Source of the DNA: Bradyrhizobium sp. G127
Lineage (GTDB): Bacteria > Pseudomonadota > Alphaproteobacteria > Rhizobiales > Xanthobacteraceae
Assembly (NCBI RefSeq): GCF_021502575.1
Contig: NZ_JAKFGN010000001.1
Span: forward strand, 1,302,001-1,366,000
Length of the DNA: 64,000 nt
Direction: 5' to 3'
Part shown: positions 1 through 9,467 of the stretch, piece by piece
Layout: every line of letters begins with the position of its first letter
How positions within the stretch are numbered: position 1 is the stretch's first letter
Position numbers and translations under genes: made by a program
The notes under the pieces: generated by a model
The model's input: only the letters and a program-made list of their open reading frames with translations
Databases searched by the model: none
Told to the model about the DNA's origin: nothing

Positions 1-105
1 GCGCACATCGCGCGCGCGCTTCATGCCGGCGCCAATGAGTACATCATGAAGCCGTTCGACAAGGAAATCGTGACGGCGAAGTTTCATGAGGTCGGTCTGA
101 TCTGA
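1..105 (+). CDS. cheY: Response regulator receiver domain, C-terminal fragment (CheY-like)
   Basis: Only the last 34 residues lie in the window; the start is off the left edge. The reading frame from base 1 gives an alpha4-beta5-alpha5 end of a receiver domain, with the segment NEYIMKPFDKE, in which the K of KPF is the conserved switch lysine. Just after it, in the same direction, is cheB, as in many alphaproteobacterial chemotaxis operons. A single-domain CheY is the likely identity because the protein stops shortly after the receiver fold with no output domain. An upstream output domain cannot be excluded because the N-terminus is missing. Confidence 0.75.
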   Translation, partial: AHIARALHAGANEYIMKPFDKEIVTAKFHEVGLI

Positions 106-198
106 ACTCTGCGCTGGAACGGCTGTATGCGGCTGTCCGGATTGTCTGTCTAAGTCGCCTTCGTTGTCGCCGTTCGTTTGCGTAGAGTTGGTTGTCTC

Positions 199-1377
199 AT
201 GAGCGTTGCAGTATTGACCCCTCCCGGCTCGGCCATCCAGCGGCATGAGCCGTTGCGGGTTATGGTGGTCGATGACTCCGCCGTCATTCGCGGGCTGATT
301 TCCCGCTGGATCGAGGCGGAGCCGGATCTGACGGTCGCAGCCTCGGTCAGGACAGGACTCGACGCTGTCAATCAGGTGATGCGCGTCGATCCCGATGTCG
401 TCGTGCTCGATATTGAAATGCCTGATATGGACGGCATTTCGGCGCTGCCGCTGCTGCTCGAAAAGAAGAAGAATCTCGTCGTCATCATGGCCTCGACGCT
501 GACCCGCCGCAACGCGGAGATCAGCTTCAAGGCGCTGTCGCTCGGCGCATCCGATTATATCCCGAAGCCCGAAAGCACCCGCGAGATCGCCGCCGCCGAC
601 GTCTTCAAGCGGGACCTCATTGAAAAAATTCGCCACCTCGGTGCGCGGCTGCGGCGTCCGGCCACGGTTGCAAGCCCGTCGCTTTCGCCGGCGGCGCAGC
701 CGGTGCGCGCTCCGTTGCTGCGTCCCGTGGCTGCAGTCCCTGCGCCGGCGTCGGCCTCGCACAAGGTGGAGTTGCGGCCGTTCAGCCCCACGCAACCTCG
801 CGTGCTGCTGATTGGTTCATCGACAGGCGGTCCGCAGGCGCTGATGACTCTGGTGGCCGGCATTGGCCCCGTGATCGACCAGTATCCGGTTCTGATCACC
901 CAGCACATGCCGCCGACCTTCACCACCATTCTTGCGGAGCATCTGGCGCGCACCAGCGGACGCCCCGCCCATGAGGGCGTCGACGGCGAGCCGATAAAGC
1001 CGGGACGCATCTATCTCGCGCCGGGCGGCCGCCACATGCGCGTGGCGCGCTCCGGCGGCAATCCGGTCATCGCACTCGATGACGGGCCGCAGATCAATTT
1101 CTGCAAGCCGGCTGTCGATCCGCTGTTCGCGTCGGCCGTCGAGGTCTGGCAGGGCGCCATCCTCGCGGTCGTGCTGACCGGCATGGGGTCGGACGGCGCG
1201 CAGGGCGGTAAGGTCATCGCCGCCGCCGGCGGCAACGTCATCGCCCAGGATGAAGCCACCAGCGTTGTCTGGGGCATGCCGGGGGCTGTCGCCCACGCCG
1301 GGGTCTGTGCGGCGGTTCTGCCGCTGGACCAGATCGCGCCCAAAGTTGTTCGGCTTTTTGCAGGAGTGCGCGCGTGA
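199..1377 (+). CDS. cheB: Chemotaxis protein-glutamate methylesterase/glutaminase CheB
   Basis: Removes methyl groups from, and deamidates, chemoreceptor glutamate/glutamine side chains, setting sensory adaptation. The 392-residue protein has an N-terminal receiver domain (acidic pair D25/D26, phospho-acceptor D71 in VVLDIEMP, K123), a proline/alanine-rich linker at about 155-200, and a C-terminal methylesterase domain with the catalytic serine in GSSTGGP (about 206-212), the histidine in QHMPP (H236) and the aspartate in GMGSDG. A TTG 21 bases upstream is in frame, but the ATG at 199 is the better start. Its stop overlaps the GTG start of cheR by four bases, indicating translational coupling. 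Family assignment is firm. Confidence 0.95.
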   Translation: MSVAVLTPPGSAIQRHEPLRVMVVDDSAVIRGLISRWIEAEPDLTVAASVRTGLDAVNQVMRVDPDVVVLDIEMPDMDGISALPLLLEKKKNLVVIMASTLTRRNAEISFKALSLGASDYIPKPESTREIAAADVFKRDLIEKIRHLGARLRRPATVASPSLSPAAQPVRAPLLRPVAAVPAPASASHKVELRPFSPTQPRVLLIGSSTGGPQALMTLVAGIGPVIDQYPVLITQHMPPTFTTILAEHLARTSGRPAHEGVDGEPIKPGRIYLAPGGRHMRVARSGGNPVIALDDGPQINFCKPAVDPLFASAVEVWQGAILAVVLTGMGSDGAQGGKVIAAAGGNVIAQDEATSVVWGMPGAVAHAGVCAAVLPLDQIAPKVVRLFAGVRA

Positions 1378-2243
1378 CACCTCTCGATTACGAGTACCTG
1401 CAAAAGCTCCTGAAAGACCGCTCCGGATTGCTGCTGTCCTCGGACAAGCAGTATCTGATCGAAAGCCGCCTGCTTCCGCTCGCCCGCAAGGCCGGGCTGT
1501 CAGGCATCGGCGAGCTGGTTCAGAAACTCAAGAGCGGCTCGGAAGCGCTGACCGTCGATGTGGTCGAAGCGATGACCACCAACGAGACGTTTTTCTTTCG
1601 CGACAAGCTGCCGTTCGAAAATGTCCGCGACGTCGTTCTTCCGCAATTGCTGAAGGCGCGCGCGAACCGCCGCAGCATCCGCATCTGGTGCGCCGCGTCC
1701 TCCACGGGACAGGAGCCGTATTCGCTGGCCATGATCCTGAAGGAAGCGCTGCCGGCCGGCTGGCGCGCCGAGATCGTCGCGACCGATCTGTCGCTCGAGG
1801 TGCTGGAAAAAGCCAAGTCCGGCATGTACAGCCAGTTCGAGGTCCAGCGCGGGCTGCCGATTCAGATGCTGGTCAAGTATTTCAAGCAGATCGGCGATGT
1901 CTGGCAGCTCAATCCCGAGATTCGCGCGATGGTTCGCTTCCAGCAAACCAATCTGTTGCAGGATTTCTCCCACTTCGGCGTGTTCGACATCATCTTCTGC
2001 CGCAACGTGCTGATCTATTTCGACCAGGCCACCAAGGTCGACGTGTTCAATCGCATGCAGAGAGTGACTGAACCGGACGGCTATCTTTTCCTCGGTGCCG
2101 CCGAGACGGTGATCGGACTGACCGATGCGTATCGCGCCGCGCCGGACCTGCGCGGCGTCTACATGCCCAACCCGGTGCGGTCGTCGCCGTCGCTGGTGCC
2201 TGGGATCGGTCTCGGCGCGACCAAGGCTCTGGCGCGAAACTGA
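1374..2243 (+). CDS. cheR: Chemotaxis protein methyltransferase CheR
   Basis: S-adenosylmethionine-dependent methyltransferase that methylates chemoreceptor glutamates and so opposes CheB. It is 289 residues, a normal length. The N-terminal all-alpha domain is followed by the SAM-binding Rossmann domain. The SAM motif reads [12 protein letters not shown] (about 104-115), where most relatives have GEEPYS, and the later motif [13 protein letters not shown] is typical of CheR. The GTG start overlaps the cheB stop. The last 35 or so residues are a low-complexity tail without family features. Confidence 0.95.
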   Translation: MTPLDYEYLQKLLKDRSGLLLSSDKQYLIESRLLPLARKAGLSGIGELVQKLKSGSEALTVDVVEAMTTNETFFFRDKLPFENVRDVVLPQLLKARANRRSIRIWCAASSTGQEPYSLAMILKEALPAGWRAEIVATDLSLEVLEKAKSGMYSQFEVQRGLPIQMLVKYFKQIGDVWQLNPEIRAMVRFQQTNLLQDFSHFGVFDIIFCRNVLIYFDQATKVDVFNRMQRVTEPDGYLFLGAAETVIGLTDAYRAAPDLRGVYMPNPVRSSPSLVPGIGLGATKALARN

Positions 2244-2331
2244 AACTCGACTAAAGTGGCTGCGGGGACGAGCGATCTCCCCACAGGCGGCATGCCCAAG
2301 TATCGCGTCCGCACCCGTGCAAGGACGTGCC

Positions 2332-3714
2332 ATGCCCTCGACCCATCCTCCGCTTGCTGAGCAGAGCGCCGAGCCATCGGCAGCCTCCGCCATCCCGATA
2401 CGCGAAGCCTTCTTCGTCTGGCTCCGGATCGCTCTGCTGTCCTTCGGCGGCCCCGCCGGCCAGATCGCGCTGATGCATCGCGAACTGGTCGATGAGCGCA
2501 AGTGGATTTCGGACGCGCGATTTATCCATGCGCTGAATTTCTGCATGCTGCTGCCCGGTCCCGAGGCGCAGCAACTCGCTACCTATATCGGCTGGCTGCT
2601 GCACGGCGTGCGCGGCGGCGTCATCGCCGGAACGCTGTTCGTGTTGCCGGGCTTTGTCGTCATCGTGACACTGAGCGTGATCTACGCGCTGTATGGCGCG
2701 CTCGATGTGGTCTCGGGATTGTTCTTCGGGCTGAAGGCGGCCGTGCTGGCCATCGTGATCGAAGCGTTGTTTCGCATCGCCCGGCGCGCGCTGAAGACGA
2801 CGGCGCTCTACAGTCTCGCCGCCGTGGCTTTCATTGCGATCTTCGGATTTCATGTCCCGTTCCCGCTGATCATCGTTGCCGCCGGCGTGTTCGGCTGGTT
2901 CGCGGCGAAGATTGCGCCCGACTGGATCGGCGGAGCGCCGACATCCGTCGAACAGTCGGACCGCGCTGCCGATGCCGCCGCCATGTCGCGGGATGCGCCG
3001 ACACTCAAGCGCGGCCTTCGGATCGTCGCGGTCTGCGGAGCGCTGTGGGTGGCGCCGATTGTTCTGCTGGTGCTGCTGTTCGGGCGGGGTAGCGTGTATC
3101 CGACCCTCGCGACGTTCTTCTCGGAGATGGCGGTGGTTACGTTCGGCGGGGCCTATGCGGTGCTGGCCTATGTGGCGCAGGCGGCGGTCAACGATCTGCA
3201 CTGGCTCAATCCCGGCGAGATGCTCGACGGTCTTGCGCTGGCCGAGACGACGCCCGGGCCGCTGATCCTGGTGCTGACCTTCGTCGGTTTTCTCGCGGGC
3301 TTTCGCGATCCCGGCGGCATCCCGCCGCTTGCGGGCGGTCTGATCGGCGCGAGCCTCACCACCTGGGTGACGTTCGTGCCGTGCTTTCTCTGGGTGCTGC
3401 TGGGCGCGCCCTATGTTGAGCGGCTGCGCCACAACCGCGCGCTGTCAGGCGCGCTTGCCGCCATCACCGCGGCGGTGGTCGGCGTCATCCTCAATCTTGC
3501 GGTGTGGTTCGCGCTGCATGTGTTGTTCCGCAACGTCGGCGAATTGAATCTCGGATGGCTCCGCCCGGCATGGCCGGATCTGGCGTCGCTGGACTGGAAG
3601 GCGGCGCTGTTGTCCGCGTTCGCCATGCTCGCGATGTTCCGCTGGCACTTCGGCATGCTGCCGACGCTGGCGGTGTGCGGGGCCGCCGGACTGGCGCTGA
3701 AGTTCGCGGTCTGA
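2332..3714 (+). CDS. chrA: Chromate transporter, long-chain ChrA family
   Basis: Inner-membrane chromate efflux protein of the CHR superfamily. The 460 residues form two homologous halves: the first begins with FVWLRIALLSFGGPAGQ, the second with FFSEMAVVTFGGAYAVL; both are followed by several hydrophobic helices and the family pattern of an early phenylalanine-glycine-glycine. This is the two-domain (long-chain) form. The reading frame is open further upstream, but the ATG at 2332 is chosen because family members begin shortly before the first FFVWLRIALLSFGGP motif and the upstream part overlaps cheR. It sits between chemotaxis and cell-cycle genes without a functional link to either. Substrate assignment is by family only. 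Confidence 0.88.
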   Translation: MPSTHPPLAEQSAEPSAASAIPIREAFFVWLRIALLSFGGPAGQIALMHRELVDERKWISDARFIHALNFCMLLPGPEAQQLATYIGWLLHGVRGGVIAGTLFVLPGFVVIVTLSVIYALYGALDVVSGLFFGLKAAVLAIVIEALFRIARRALKTTALYSLAAVAFIAIFGFHVPFPLIIVAAGVFGWFAAKIAPDWIGGAPTSVEQSDRAADAAAMSRDAPTLKRGLRIVAVCGALWVAPIVLLVLLFGRGSVYPTLATFFSEMAVVTFGGAYAVLAYVAQAAVNDLHWLNPGEMLDGLALAETTPGPLILVLTFVGFLAGFRDPGGIPPLAGGLIGASLTTWVTFVPCFLWVLLGAPYVERLRHNRALSGALAAITAAVVGVILNLAVWFALHVLFRNVGELNLGWLRPAWPDLASLDWKAALLSAFAMLAMFRWHFGMLPTLAVCGAAGLALKFAV

Positions 3715-3831
3715 GGCTGCCTTAAGCTTCTCCTGATTTTGCCTTATCGGCCGGGGTTCGCCGCCATTTCGCCTTATGCGCGAAAGGGCCGAAAGCCGGC
3801 GGCACCGGGGCGGGATTGCGTCTTTCCAAAC

Positions 3832-3857
3832 AAAAACCCCGCCATTTGCGGCGGGGC
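3832..3857 (-). terminator. Rho-independent terminator of ctrA
   Basis: Read on the minus strand, a 7-bp GC stem (CCCCGCC/GGCGGGG, 6-base loop) is followed by a run of T. It lies about 45 bp past the ctrA stop and probably ends ctrA transcription. The T-run is on the minus-strand side only, so it should not terminate chrA efficiently. Confidence 0.75.
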
Positions 3858-3902
3858 TCAGTCTGGGAGGAGAGGGCGTACGGCCCCCGGTACAACCCAT
3901 CA

Positions 3903-4604
3903 TCAGGCTGGAATGCGGACTTCGTCCTCGGTCGGCTCGCGCAGCACGTAGCCGCGGCCCCAGACGGTCTCGATGAAGTTGCGGCCTTCCGAAGCGTTCG
4001 CGAGCTTCTTGCGCAGCTTGCAGATGAAGACGTCGATGATCTTGAGTTCGGGCTCGTCCATGCCGCCGTAGAGATGATTGAGAAACATCTCCTTGGTCAG
4101 CGTCGTGCCCTTGCGGAGCGAGAGCAGCTCCAGCATCTGGTATTCCTTGCCCGTGAGATGCACGCGCTGGCCGCCGACTTCGACGGTCTTGGTGTCGAGG
4201 TTGACCACCAGATCGCCGGTCTGGATGACCGACTGGGCGTGACCCTTGGAACGGCGGACGATCGCATGGATGCGGGCGATCAGTTCGTCCTTGTGGAATG
4301 GCTTGGTCATGTAGTCGTCGGCGCCGACGCCGAGACCCTTGACCTTGTCCTCGATGCCGGCGAGGCCGGAGAGGATCAGAATGGGTGTCTTGATCTTCGA
4401 GACACGCAACTGCTTGAGAACATCATATCCGGACATGTCCGGCAGGTTCAGGTCGAGCAGAATGATGTCGTAATCATAAAGCTTTCCGAGGTCGACGCCC
4501 TCTTCTCCGAGATCCGTCGTGTAGACGTTGAAACTCTCGGATTTGAGCATCAACTCGATCGACTGCGCAGTGGCGCTGTCATCTTCTATCAGCAATACGC
4601 GCAT
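3903..4604 (-). CDS. ctrA: Cell-cycle master response regulator CtrA
   Basis: OmpR/PhoB-type transcription factor that controls cell cycle, flagellar and chemotaxis genes in alphaproteobacteria. The 233 residues comprise a receiver domain (E7/D8/D9 acidic cluster, phospho-acceptor D51 in [14 protein letters not shown]103-region KPF) and a winged-helix DNA-binding domain ending in [13 protein letters not shown]. The sequence between them ([17 protein letters not shown] and [15 protein letters not shown]) is characteristic of CtrA orthologues rather than of generic OmpR regulators. It is divergent from fliI-fliJ, a neighbourhood I know from Bradyrhizobium-type genomes. A TTAACCAT half-site about 100 bp upstream fits autoregulation. 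Confidence 0.97.
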   Translation of the reverse strand: MRVLLIEDDSATAQSIELMLKSESFNVYTTDLGEEGVDLGKLYDYDIILLDLNLPDMSGYDVLKQLRVSKIKTPILILSGLAGIEDKVKGLGVGADDYMTKPFHKDELIARIHAIVRRSKGHAQSVIQTGDLVVNLDTKTVEVGGQRVHLTGKEYQMLELLSLRKGTTLTKEMFLNHLYGGMDEPELKIIDVFICKLRKKLANASEGRNFIETVWGRGYVLREPTEDEVRIPA

Positions 4605-4973
4605 GCCAGTCCCCTATAGTCGCCGCTCCGGGCGTCAGGCCGGCCGCATACTTGCGGCACTGGAAAAACGCCTTTGAACAACTGATTCGGATCCTGACGA
4701 CATATGGTTAACAAATGCTGATTCGTGTCTGCAAGCTCTATCGTGCAATTTTTGTCGAATCGCACTAAGATGTTGCCTGTAAGCAGCTTTTCGTAGCCTT
4801 GCCGTTCAATTTCCACATTAAGAACCGGGCCTAACCGACTCCTGCGACTCGCACCTTCATTCTGAAGGCCAAGTGCTCTCAGTCATCAAAGACAGTGACG
4901 CAATGATTAACGATGCGGGTAAACATCGAGTTAAGGGGAAGCTGCGGAATCGCGGAAACTTAAGGTTTTCGCA
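4605..4973. promoter_or_regulatory. Divergent ctrA / fliI intergenic region with TTAA motifs
   Basis: This 369-bp region separates two divergent genes and contains no convincing coding frame. On the minus strand TTAACCAT (4704-4711) matches the extended CtrA half-site, about 100 bp before ctrA. On the fliI side TTAA, GTAA and TTAA occur at exactly 12-bp intervals (4907, 4919, 4931), close to but not the canonical TTAA-N7-TTAA spacing. The motifs are seen; CtrA binding is inferred. Confidence 0.45.
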
Positions 4974-6299
4974 ATGAAGGCCCTCGCCGAGCAGATATCC
5001 GACATCGATGGCGTCAATATTTATGGCCGTGTCGTCGGTGTGCGCGGATTGATGGTGGAGATCGCCGGTCCGATCCATGCCATGTCGGTCGGCGCGCGCA
5101 TCGTGGTGGAGACCGGCACCAACCGTTTCATTCCCTGCGAGGTGATCGGCTTCACCGGCAACAATGCCGTCGTCATGCCTTTCGCCGGACTTGAAGGTGT
5201 GCGGCGCGGTTGCCGTGCGGTGATCGCCAATGCGGCCAGCCAGGTGCGTCCGTCGGCTGCGTGGCTCGGGCGCGTGATCAATGCGATGGGTGAACCGATC
5301 GACGGCAAGGGGCCGCTGATGCAGGGGCCGTCGCCGATGCCCTATCGCAACGCGCCACCGCCGGCGCATTCCCGCAAGCGCGTGGGCGCGCCGCTCGATC
5401 TTGGCGTGCGGTCGCTCAACACGTTCCTGACTTGCTGCCGCGGTCAGCGCATGGGCATCTTCGCCGGTTCCGGTGTCGGCAAGTCGGTGTTGCTGTCGAT
5501 GCTGGCGCGCAATGTCGACGCGGACATTTCCGTGATCGGTCTGGTCGGTGAACGTGGCCGCGAGGTGCAGGAATTCCTGCAGGACGATCTCGGCGACGAA
5601 GGCTTGGCGCGCTCGGTGGTGGTGGTGGCGACGTCTGACGAGCCTGCACTGATGCGGCGGCAGGCGGCTTACCTTACGCTGGCGATTGCCGAGTACTTCC
5701 GCGACGACGGCAAGGACGTCATGTGCATGATGGACTCGGTCACGCGCTTCGCCATGGCGCAGCGTGAAATCGGTCTGTCCGCCGGGGAGCCGCCGACCGC
5801 CAAGGGCTATACGCCGACGGTTTTCACAGAGCTGCCGAAGCTCCTGGAGCGGGCAGGGCCGGGATTGGGCGAGGGCACCATCACGGGCATCTTTACGGTG
5901 CTGGTGGATGGTGATGACCACAATGAGCCGGTCGCCGACGCGGTGCGTGGCATCCTCGACGGCCACATCGTGATGGAGCGCGCGATCGCCGAGCGCGGCC
6001 GTTACCCGGCCATCAACATTCTGAAGTCAGTGTCGCGCACCATGCCGAAATCCGCGGACCCTGCGTTCTGGCCGACCATCGTCAAGGCCCGCCAGACCAT
6101 GGCGACCTACGCCGACATGGAGGAGTTGATCCGGCTCGGAGCCTATCGCGCCGGGTCCAGTCCCGAGGTTGACGAGGCTATCCGGCTGCACGAGCCGCTG
6201 GAGGATTTCCTCCGTCAGCGCAAGGATGAGGCGACGGGACTGGGAGACGGGTACCGGCGGTTGGAGCAAATCCTCCAGACCTTGGAAACGGAACGCTAA
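4974..6299 (+). CDS. fliI: Flagellum-specific ATPase FliI
   Basis: Hexameric ATPase of the flagellar type III export apparatus, acting at the cytoplasmic face of the basal body with FliH and FliJ. The 441 residues show an N-terminal beta-barrel domain, the P-loop [11 protein letters not shown] (about 161-171), the Walker B region [16 protein letters not shown] and the FliI signature [17 protein letters not shown]. Length and order match the F1-beta/FliI family; the signature excludes the true ATP synthase subunit. fliJ follows about 100 bp downstream in the same direction. Confidence 0.96.
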   Translation: MKALAEQISDIDGVNIYGRVVGVRGLMVEIAGPIHAMSVGARIVVETGTNRFIPCEVIGFTGNNAVVMPFAGLEGVRRGCRAVIANAASQVRPSAAWLGRVINAMGEPIDGKGPLMQGPSPMPYRNAPPPAHSRKRVGAPLDLGVRSLNTFLTCCRGQRMGIFAGSGVGKSVLLSMLARNVDADISVIGLVGERGREVQEFLQDDLGDEGLARSVVVVATSDEPALMRRQAAYLTLAIAEYFRDDGKDVMCMMDSVTRFAMAQREIGLSAGEPPTAKGYTPTVFTELPKLLERAGPGLGEGTITGIFTVLVDGDDHNEPVADAVRGILDGHIVMERAIAERGRYPAINILKSVSRTMPKSADPAFWPTIVKARQTMATYADMEELIRLGAYRAGSSPEVDEAIRLHEPLEDFLRQRKDEATGLGDGYRRLEQILQTLETER

Positions 6300-6405
6300 C
6301 TTTGTCGCGCCATGATCCCGCCATCTGTGTTCAACCGGAGGGGCCCTTGCGGGGATGCCGGTTGCGTCCCGTTTTGAGATTGGGACTTCTGGGGAGTACG
6401 AGTCG

Positions 6406-6822
6406 ATGAAGTCACGTGAAACGCTGATCCGCCTGAAGAAATTTCAGGTCGATGAGAAGCGCCGAAGGGTTGCGCAGATCGAGGGCATGATCGCTGATTT
6501 CCAGCGTATGTCCGTTGATCTGGAACGCGAAATCCAGCATGAGCAGGACCGTGCCGGAATCCAGGACCCCTCGCACTTCGCCTATCCCACCTATGCCAAG
6601 GCTGCCATCCAGCGCCGCGAGAACCTCACCCGTTCCGCGGATGAATTGCGGGTCCAGCTTGAGGATGCCAAGGCGGTACTGGGCGAGGCGTTCGAGGAGC
6701 TCAAGAAGGTGGAACTTCTCGATGAACGCGATCAGGCGCGTGAGCGTGCCGAGGAAAGCGCCCGCGAACAGGCCGATCTTGATAGCATCGGCTTGATGCG
6801 CTCCCGGATTGCGATGGCGTGA
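6406..6822 (+). CDS. fliJ: Flagellar export chaperone FliJ
   Basis: Small coiled-coil component of the flagellar export gate that links the FliI ATPase to FlhA. The 138 residues are almost wholly charged heptad-type helix, starting MKSRETLIRLKKFQVDEKRRRV, the alphaproteobacterial FliJ beginning. The frame is open 51 bases further upstream, but the ATG at 6406 yields the family N-terminus. Position immediately after fliI supports the call, since coiled-coil content alone would be weak. A strong terminator lies about 115 bp downstream. Confidence 0.9.
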   Translation: MKSRETLIRLKKFQVDEKRRRVAQIEGMIADFQRMSVDLEREIQHEQDRAGIQDPSHFAYPTYAKAAIQRRENLTRSADELRVQLEDAKAVLGEAFEELKKVELLDERDQARERAEESAREQADLDSIGLMRSRIAMA

Positions 6823-6937
6823 GGTCGGGCGGCCGCTAGCCTGCAATACCGGCGGGTTCCCGGTCGTGCTTGCTCACGGTGCGTTGATCCGCGACGGTCA
6901 TGAACCCGGCTTTCGCCAAATGGTTCCATGATATGAG

Positions 6938-6968
6938 ACCCGGGCCGCAATGCCCGGGTTTTGTTTTT
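6938..6968 (+). terminator. Rho-independent terminator after fliI-fliJ
   Basis: An 8-bp stem ACCCGGGC/GCCCGGGT with a 6-base loop is followed by TTTGTTTTT. It closes the fliI-fliJ transcription unit before the ECF sigma gene. Confidence 0.85.
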
Positions 6969-7097
6969 CCGCGACTTTCCGTCCGCCGTGGAAGCTGGAC
7001 GGGGTACAGGCAAGATGTGATACGGAATGGCACAGTCGTGGCGCTAGGCGGTGAGCTAGCCGCGTTGGGGTAGAGCGACGTTTTTTGAGGGGATTGA

Positions 7098-7646
7098 ATG
7101 CTGACGCCGGCGGAATTGATCTGGCTGCTTGCATCTGTTGCGAAGGGGGATGAGGCCGCGTTCGAGCGCCTTTACGACGCCACCCGCGCGAAACTCTTCG
7201 GCGTCGTGCTTCGTATATTGAGACGTCAGGATCTCGCCGAAGAGGTGACCCAGGAGGCCTACGTCAAGATCTGGAACAACGCGGGTCAATTCAATCCGAC
7301 GCTCGCGTCTCCGATCACCTGGATGGTGTCGATTGCCCGCAACCGCGCGATCGATGTGGTGCGCAAGCGCAGCGAGGCGTCGATCGAGGACGAGCCGACG
7401 GCCATGGAAGTGGCTTCCGATACGCCGGATCCGCTCGCGCGGCGGGAAATGACGGAGGAGTTGAAGCGGGTTCTCGAATGCGTCGGTCAGCTCGATCCGG
7501 AACGCCAGAAGCTGGTGCTGCTGGCCTACTACAACGGATGGAGTCGCGATCAACTGTCGGAAAAGTTCAATACGCCGTTGAATACCGTCAAGACATGGCT
7601 GCGGCGAAGCATGATTGATATTCGCGAATGTCTTGGTTTGGCATGA
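7098..7646 (+). CDS. ECF-family RNA polymerase sigma factor
   Basis: Extracytoplasmic-function sigma factor of 182 residues. Region 2 runs from about 20 to 90, with DLAEEVTQEAYVKIWN and the promoter-melting segment WMVSIARNRAIDVVRKR. Region 4 covers about 125-180, with a helix-turn-helix at WSRDQLSEKFNTPLNTVKTWLRR. It is followed 16 bp later by a membrane-anchored anti-sigma factor of the RskA type, so the pair forms a sigma/anti-sigma module. It is not the general-stress EcfG factor, which would be paired with NepR/PhyR. The inducing signal is not evident from the sequence. Confidence 0.92.
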   Translation: MLTPAELIWLLASVAKGDEAAFERLYDATRAKLFGVVLRILRRQDLAEEVTQEAYVKIWNNAGQFNPTLASPITWMVSIARNRAIDVVRKRSEASIEDEPTAMEVASDTPDPLARREMTEELKRVLECVGQLDPERQKLVLLAYYNGWSRDQLSEKFNTPLNTVKTWLRRSMIDIRECLGLA

Positions 7647-7662
7647 ATTCGATTGGTATGAG

Positions 7663-8769
7663 ATGAACTACAGCGAAGACCATATCGCGCTCGCGGCGGA
7701 ATATGCCCTCGGTACGCTTGATGCGGACGAGCGCGCGCTTGTCGAAACCATGATGATCGTCGATCACGGCTTCATGGAAGTGGTCGAGGCATGGGATCGC
7801 AAGCTCAGCCCGTTGCATCAGATGGTGGCCCCGATCGAGCCGCCGCCGCACCTCTGGGACAACATCAGCGCTGCGCTTGGTTTGGGGCAGAAGATCGAGT
7901 CGGCGCCGGAGCCGGTGGTCGAGCCTCAGGACTCTTCCGTCACACCAACCACCGCAGTTGCGCCAACGCCCGCCGCGCCGGACGCGGCTGCTGCGCCGGT
8001 GCCGGATCACTTCGACTACACGCACATCCCTCCGACGACGCCGGACGATTCGACAGCCGTCACCGCCGCTCTGGAGCAGGTCATCTCGGATCAGGCGAAG
8101 TCGGATCAGACGACGTCCGATCAGGCCGCGCTGGATCATGGTGCAGCCGAGGCAAGGCCGGCCGCAGCTCCGGATATCGTTGTCGAGCCCGTGGCAGCGC
8201 AGCCTTCGCAGCCCTCAAACGTCGTGCCGTTGCCCGGCAAGCGTGGTGGTCTGGCGTTTGGCTGGGTCATGACGGCAGTGGCCGCCTCGCTGGCCGGCGT
8301 GATCTGGCTGCAGGCCTATCGGCCTGATCTGCTGCCGGAGAATCTTCGCGTGAAACCGAAGATCCAAGTGGTCGAAGTGCCTGCGCCTGCCGCGCCGCTG
8401 CCCGCGCAATTCGTCGCGGTGCTTCAACAGGGTGCTGCTGCGCCGGCCTTCATTCTCACGGTGGACACGGCTACGAAGAACTTCACCGTGCGCAAGGTTG
8501 GCGCGGCGGCGGAACCCGGCAAGAGCTACGAGCTCTGGCTGGTCTCCGACAAGCTGCAACGTCCGCGTTCGCTGGGTGTGATCGGCGGCAGCGATTTCAC
8601 CATTCGTCCGTCGTTGGCGGCTTATGACAGCGACACGATCAACACGGCGACCTATGCGGTCACACTCGAGCCGGAAGGCGGATCGCCCACCGGCATTGCC
8701 ACCGGTCCGATCGTCTATGCAGGCACGCTGGTTGAAAGCGTTCCTGCACTTCCCGCACAGCCGCGCTGA
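7663..8769 (+). CDS. RskA-type membrane anti-sigma factor
   Basis: Predicted to hold the upstream ECF sigma factor at the inner membrane. The 368 residues comprise an N-terminal anti-sigma domain (about 1-75, with the start MNYSEDHIALAAEYALGTLD typical of the family), a long Ala/Pro/Gln/Asp linker (about 75-195), one transmembrane helix (GWVMTAVAASLAGVIWLQA, about 206-224) and a periplasmic RskA domain with SYELWLVSD and PRSLGVIGG. The frame stays open upstream into the sigma gene, but the ATG at 7663 gives the family start. Short DQ-rich near-repeats in the linker (SDQAKSDQTTSDQAA) look like local slippage duplications. Confidence 0.9.
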   Translation: MNYSEDHIALAAEYALGTLDADERALVETMMIVDHGFMEVVEAWDRKLSPLHQMVAPIEPPPHLWDNISAALGLGQKIESAPEPVVEPQDSSVTPTTAVAPTPAAPDAAAAPVPDHFDYTHIPPTTPDDSTAVTAALEQVISDQAKSDQTTSDQAALDHGAAEARPAAAPDIVVEPVAAQPSQPSNVVPLPGKRGGLAFGWVMTAVAASLAGVIWLQAYRPDLLPENLRVKPKIQVVEVPAPAAPLPAQFVAVLQQGAAAPAFILTVDTATKNFTVRKVGAAAEPGKSYELWLVSDKLQRPRSLGVIGGSDFTIRPSLAAYDSDTINTATYAVTLEPEGGSPTGIATGPIVYAGTLVESVPALPAQPR

Positions 8770-8841
8770 GTATTTTTGGCACGATCTTTTCCGAAACCGG
8801 TTTCCACTTTTCGGGATCATGCCGCCAAATCCGGACAACAA

Positions 8842-8868
8842 AAAACGCCCGTGGGGAGCGGGCGTTTT
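8842..8868. terminator. Bidirectional terminator between anti-sigma gene and small membrane protein
   Basis: AAAACGCCCG and CGGGCGTTTT form a 10-bp stem around a 7-base loop, with A/T tracts on both sides. It can serve the plus-strand sigma operon and the convergent minus-strand small gene. Confidence 0.8.
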
Positions 8869-8952
8869 CTGGTCTCAGACTTGGGGTCTTCTGAGCAATC
8901 ACAAGGCGACTTCGGGGGGCGGGGAAGAGAGCCTTGTGAATTCGTGAAATCG

Positions 8953-9162
8953 TTAGCGGATCGTCGATTGATCCGAGCTGGTCAGGACAACGGCTTTATT
9001 GGCTTTGATTGCGGGACCGCTGACACGTGCCGTCTGGGTCAGTCCGGTATCCGAGAGGCGCGCAGAAATTCCAAGACCCGCGACGCCGATCGCGGCGACC
9101 AGCGCCACAACGACGATCTTCAGGTGTGTCATACGATCTGCACTGTAGAACGAATGGTTCAT
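8953..9162 (-). CDS. Small single-pass membrane protein of unknown function
   Basis: A 69-residue protein beginning MNHSFYSADRMTHLKIVVVAL, with one transmembrane helix at about 12-32 followed by a short polar tail. It is preceded by a strong ribosome binding site (GGGAGG seven bases before the ATG), and this start is preferred over an upstream in-frame ATG. I recognise this family as a recurrent short hypothetical in Bradyrhizobium-type genomes; no function is known to me. A GGAAA-N17-CGTT sequence about 85-110 bp upstream resembles a general-stress promoter. Confidence 0.75.
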   Translation of the reverse strand: MNHSFYSADRMTHLKIVVVALVAAIGVAGLGISARLSDTGLTQTARVSGPAIKANKAVVLTSSDQSTIR

Positions 9163-9245
9163 ACAAACCTCCCGCCGCCTTTTGGTGTGGTCGAACATTG
9201 GTGCTGTTCGCTCGCCCGCAGGTTCAACCACTGCACATGAACAGA

Positions 9246-9271
9246 AACGTAATTGGCAGGGATTCGTTTCC
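9246..9271 (-). promoter_or_regulatory. Possible EcfG-type promoter of the small membrane protein
   Basis: On the minus strand GGAAA, 17 bases, then CGTT; the alphaproteobacterial general-stress consensus is GGAAC-N16/17-CGTT, so one -35 base differs. It lies about 85 bp before the small membrane protein start, in an otherwise featureless 305-bp gap (9163-9467). Confidence 0.35.
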
Positions 9272-9467
9272 AAGCGCCGATCACAAACGAGTGAAATGTC
9301 TTGAACTTCCGAGAGGGCTGTAAACCACTCAAGAATTATCGAGATAAATCAATGGATTAATTGCGGTTTGGTTTCGCGGTCGGGGGCCATTATTTTTTCG
9401 GCGGCTTACGAAAGACTTGTCTGTGACCAGAATGTCGCAGGTATTTCATCCCGGATATGGTGCCGGA

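Noticed and set aside
817-1403. Long open frames on the minus strand opposite cheB
   Set aside because: They are antisense shadows of GC-rich codons; translations are Arg/Pro/Ala-rich without family features, and cheB is certain.
2251-3432. 393-residue open frame opposite the chromate transporter gene
   Set aside because: It is rich in Gln/His/Arg, the usual antisense shadow of a membrane-protein gene; no domain is seen.
4589-4816. 75-residue minus-strand frame covering the ctrA promoter region
   Set aside because: It overlaps the ctrA start and the putative CtrA half-site and has no ribosome site or recognisable sequence.
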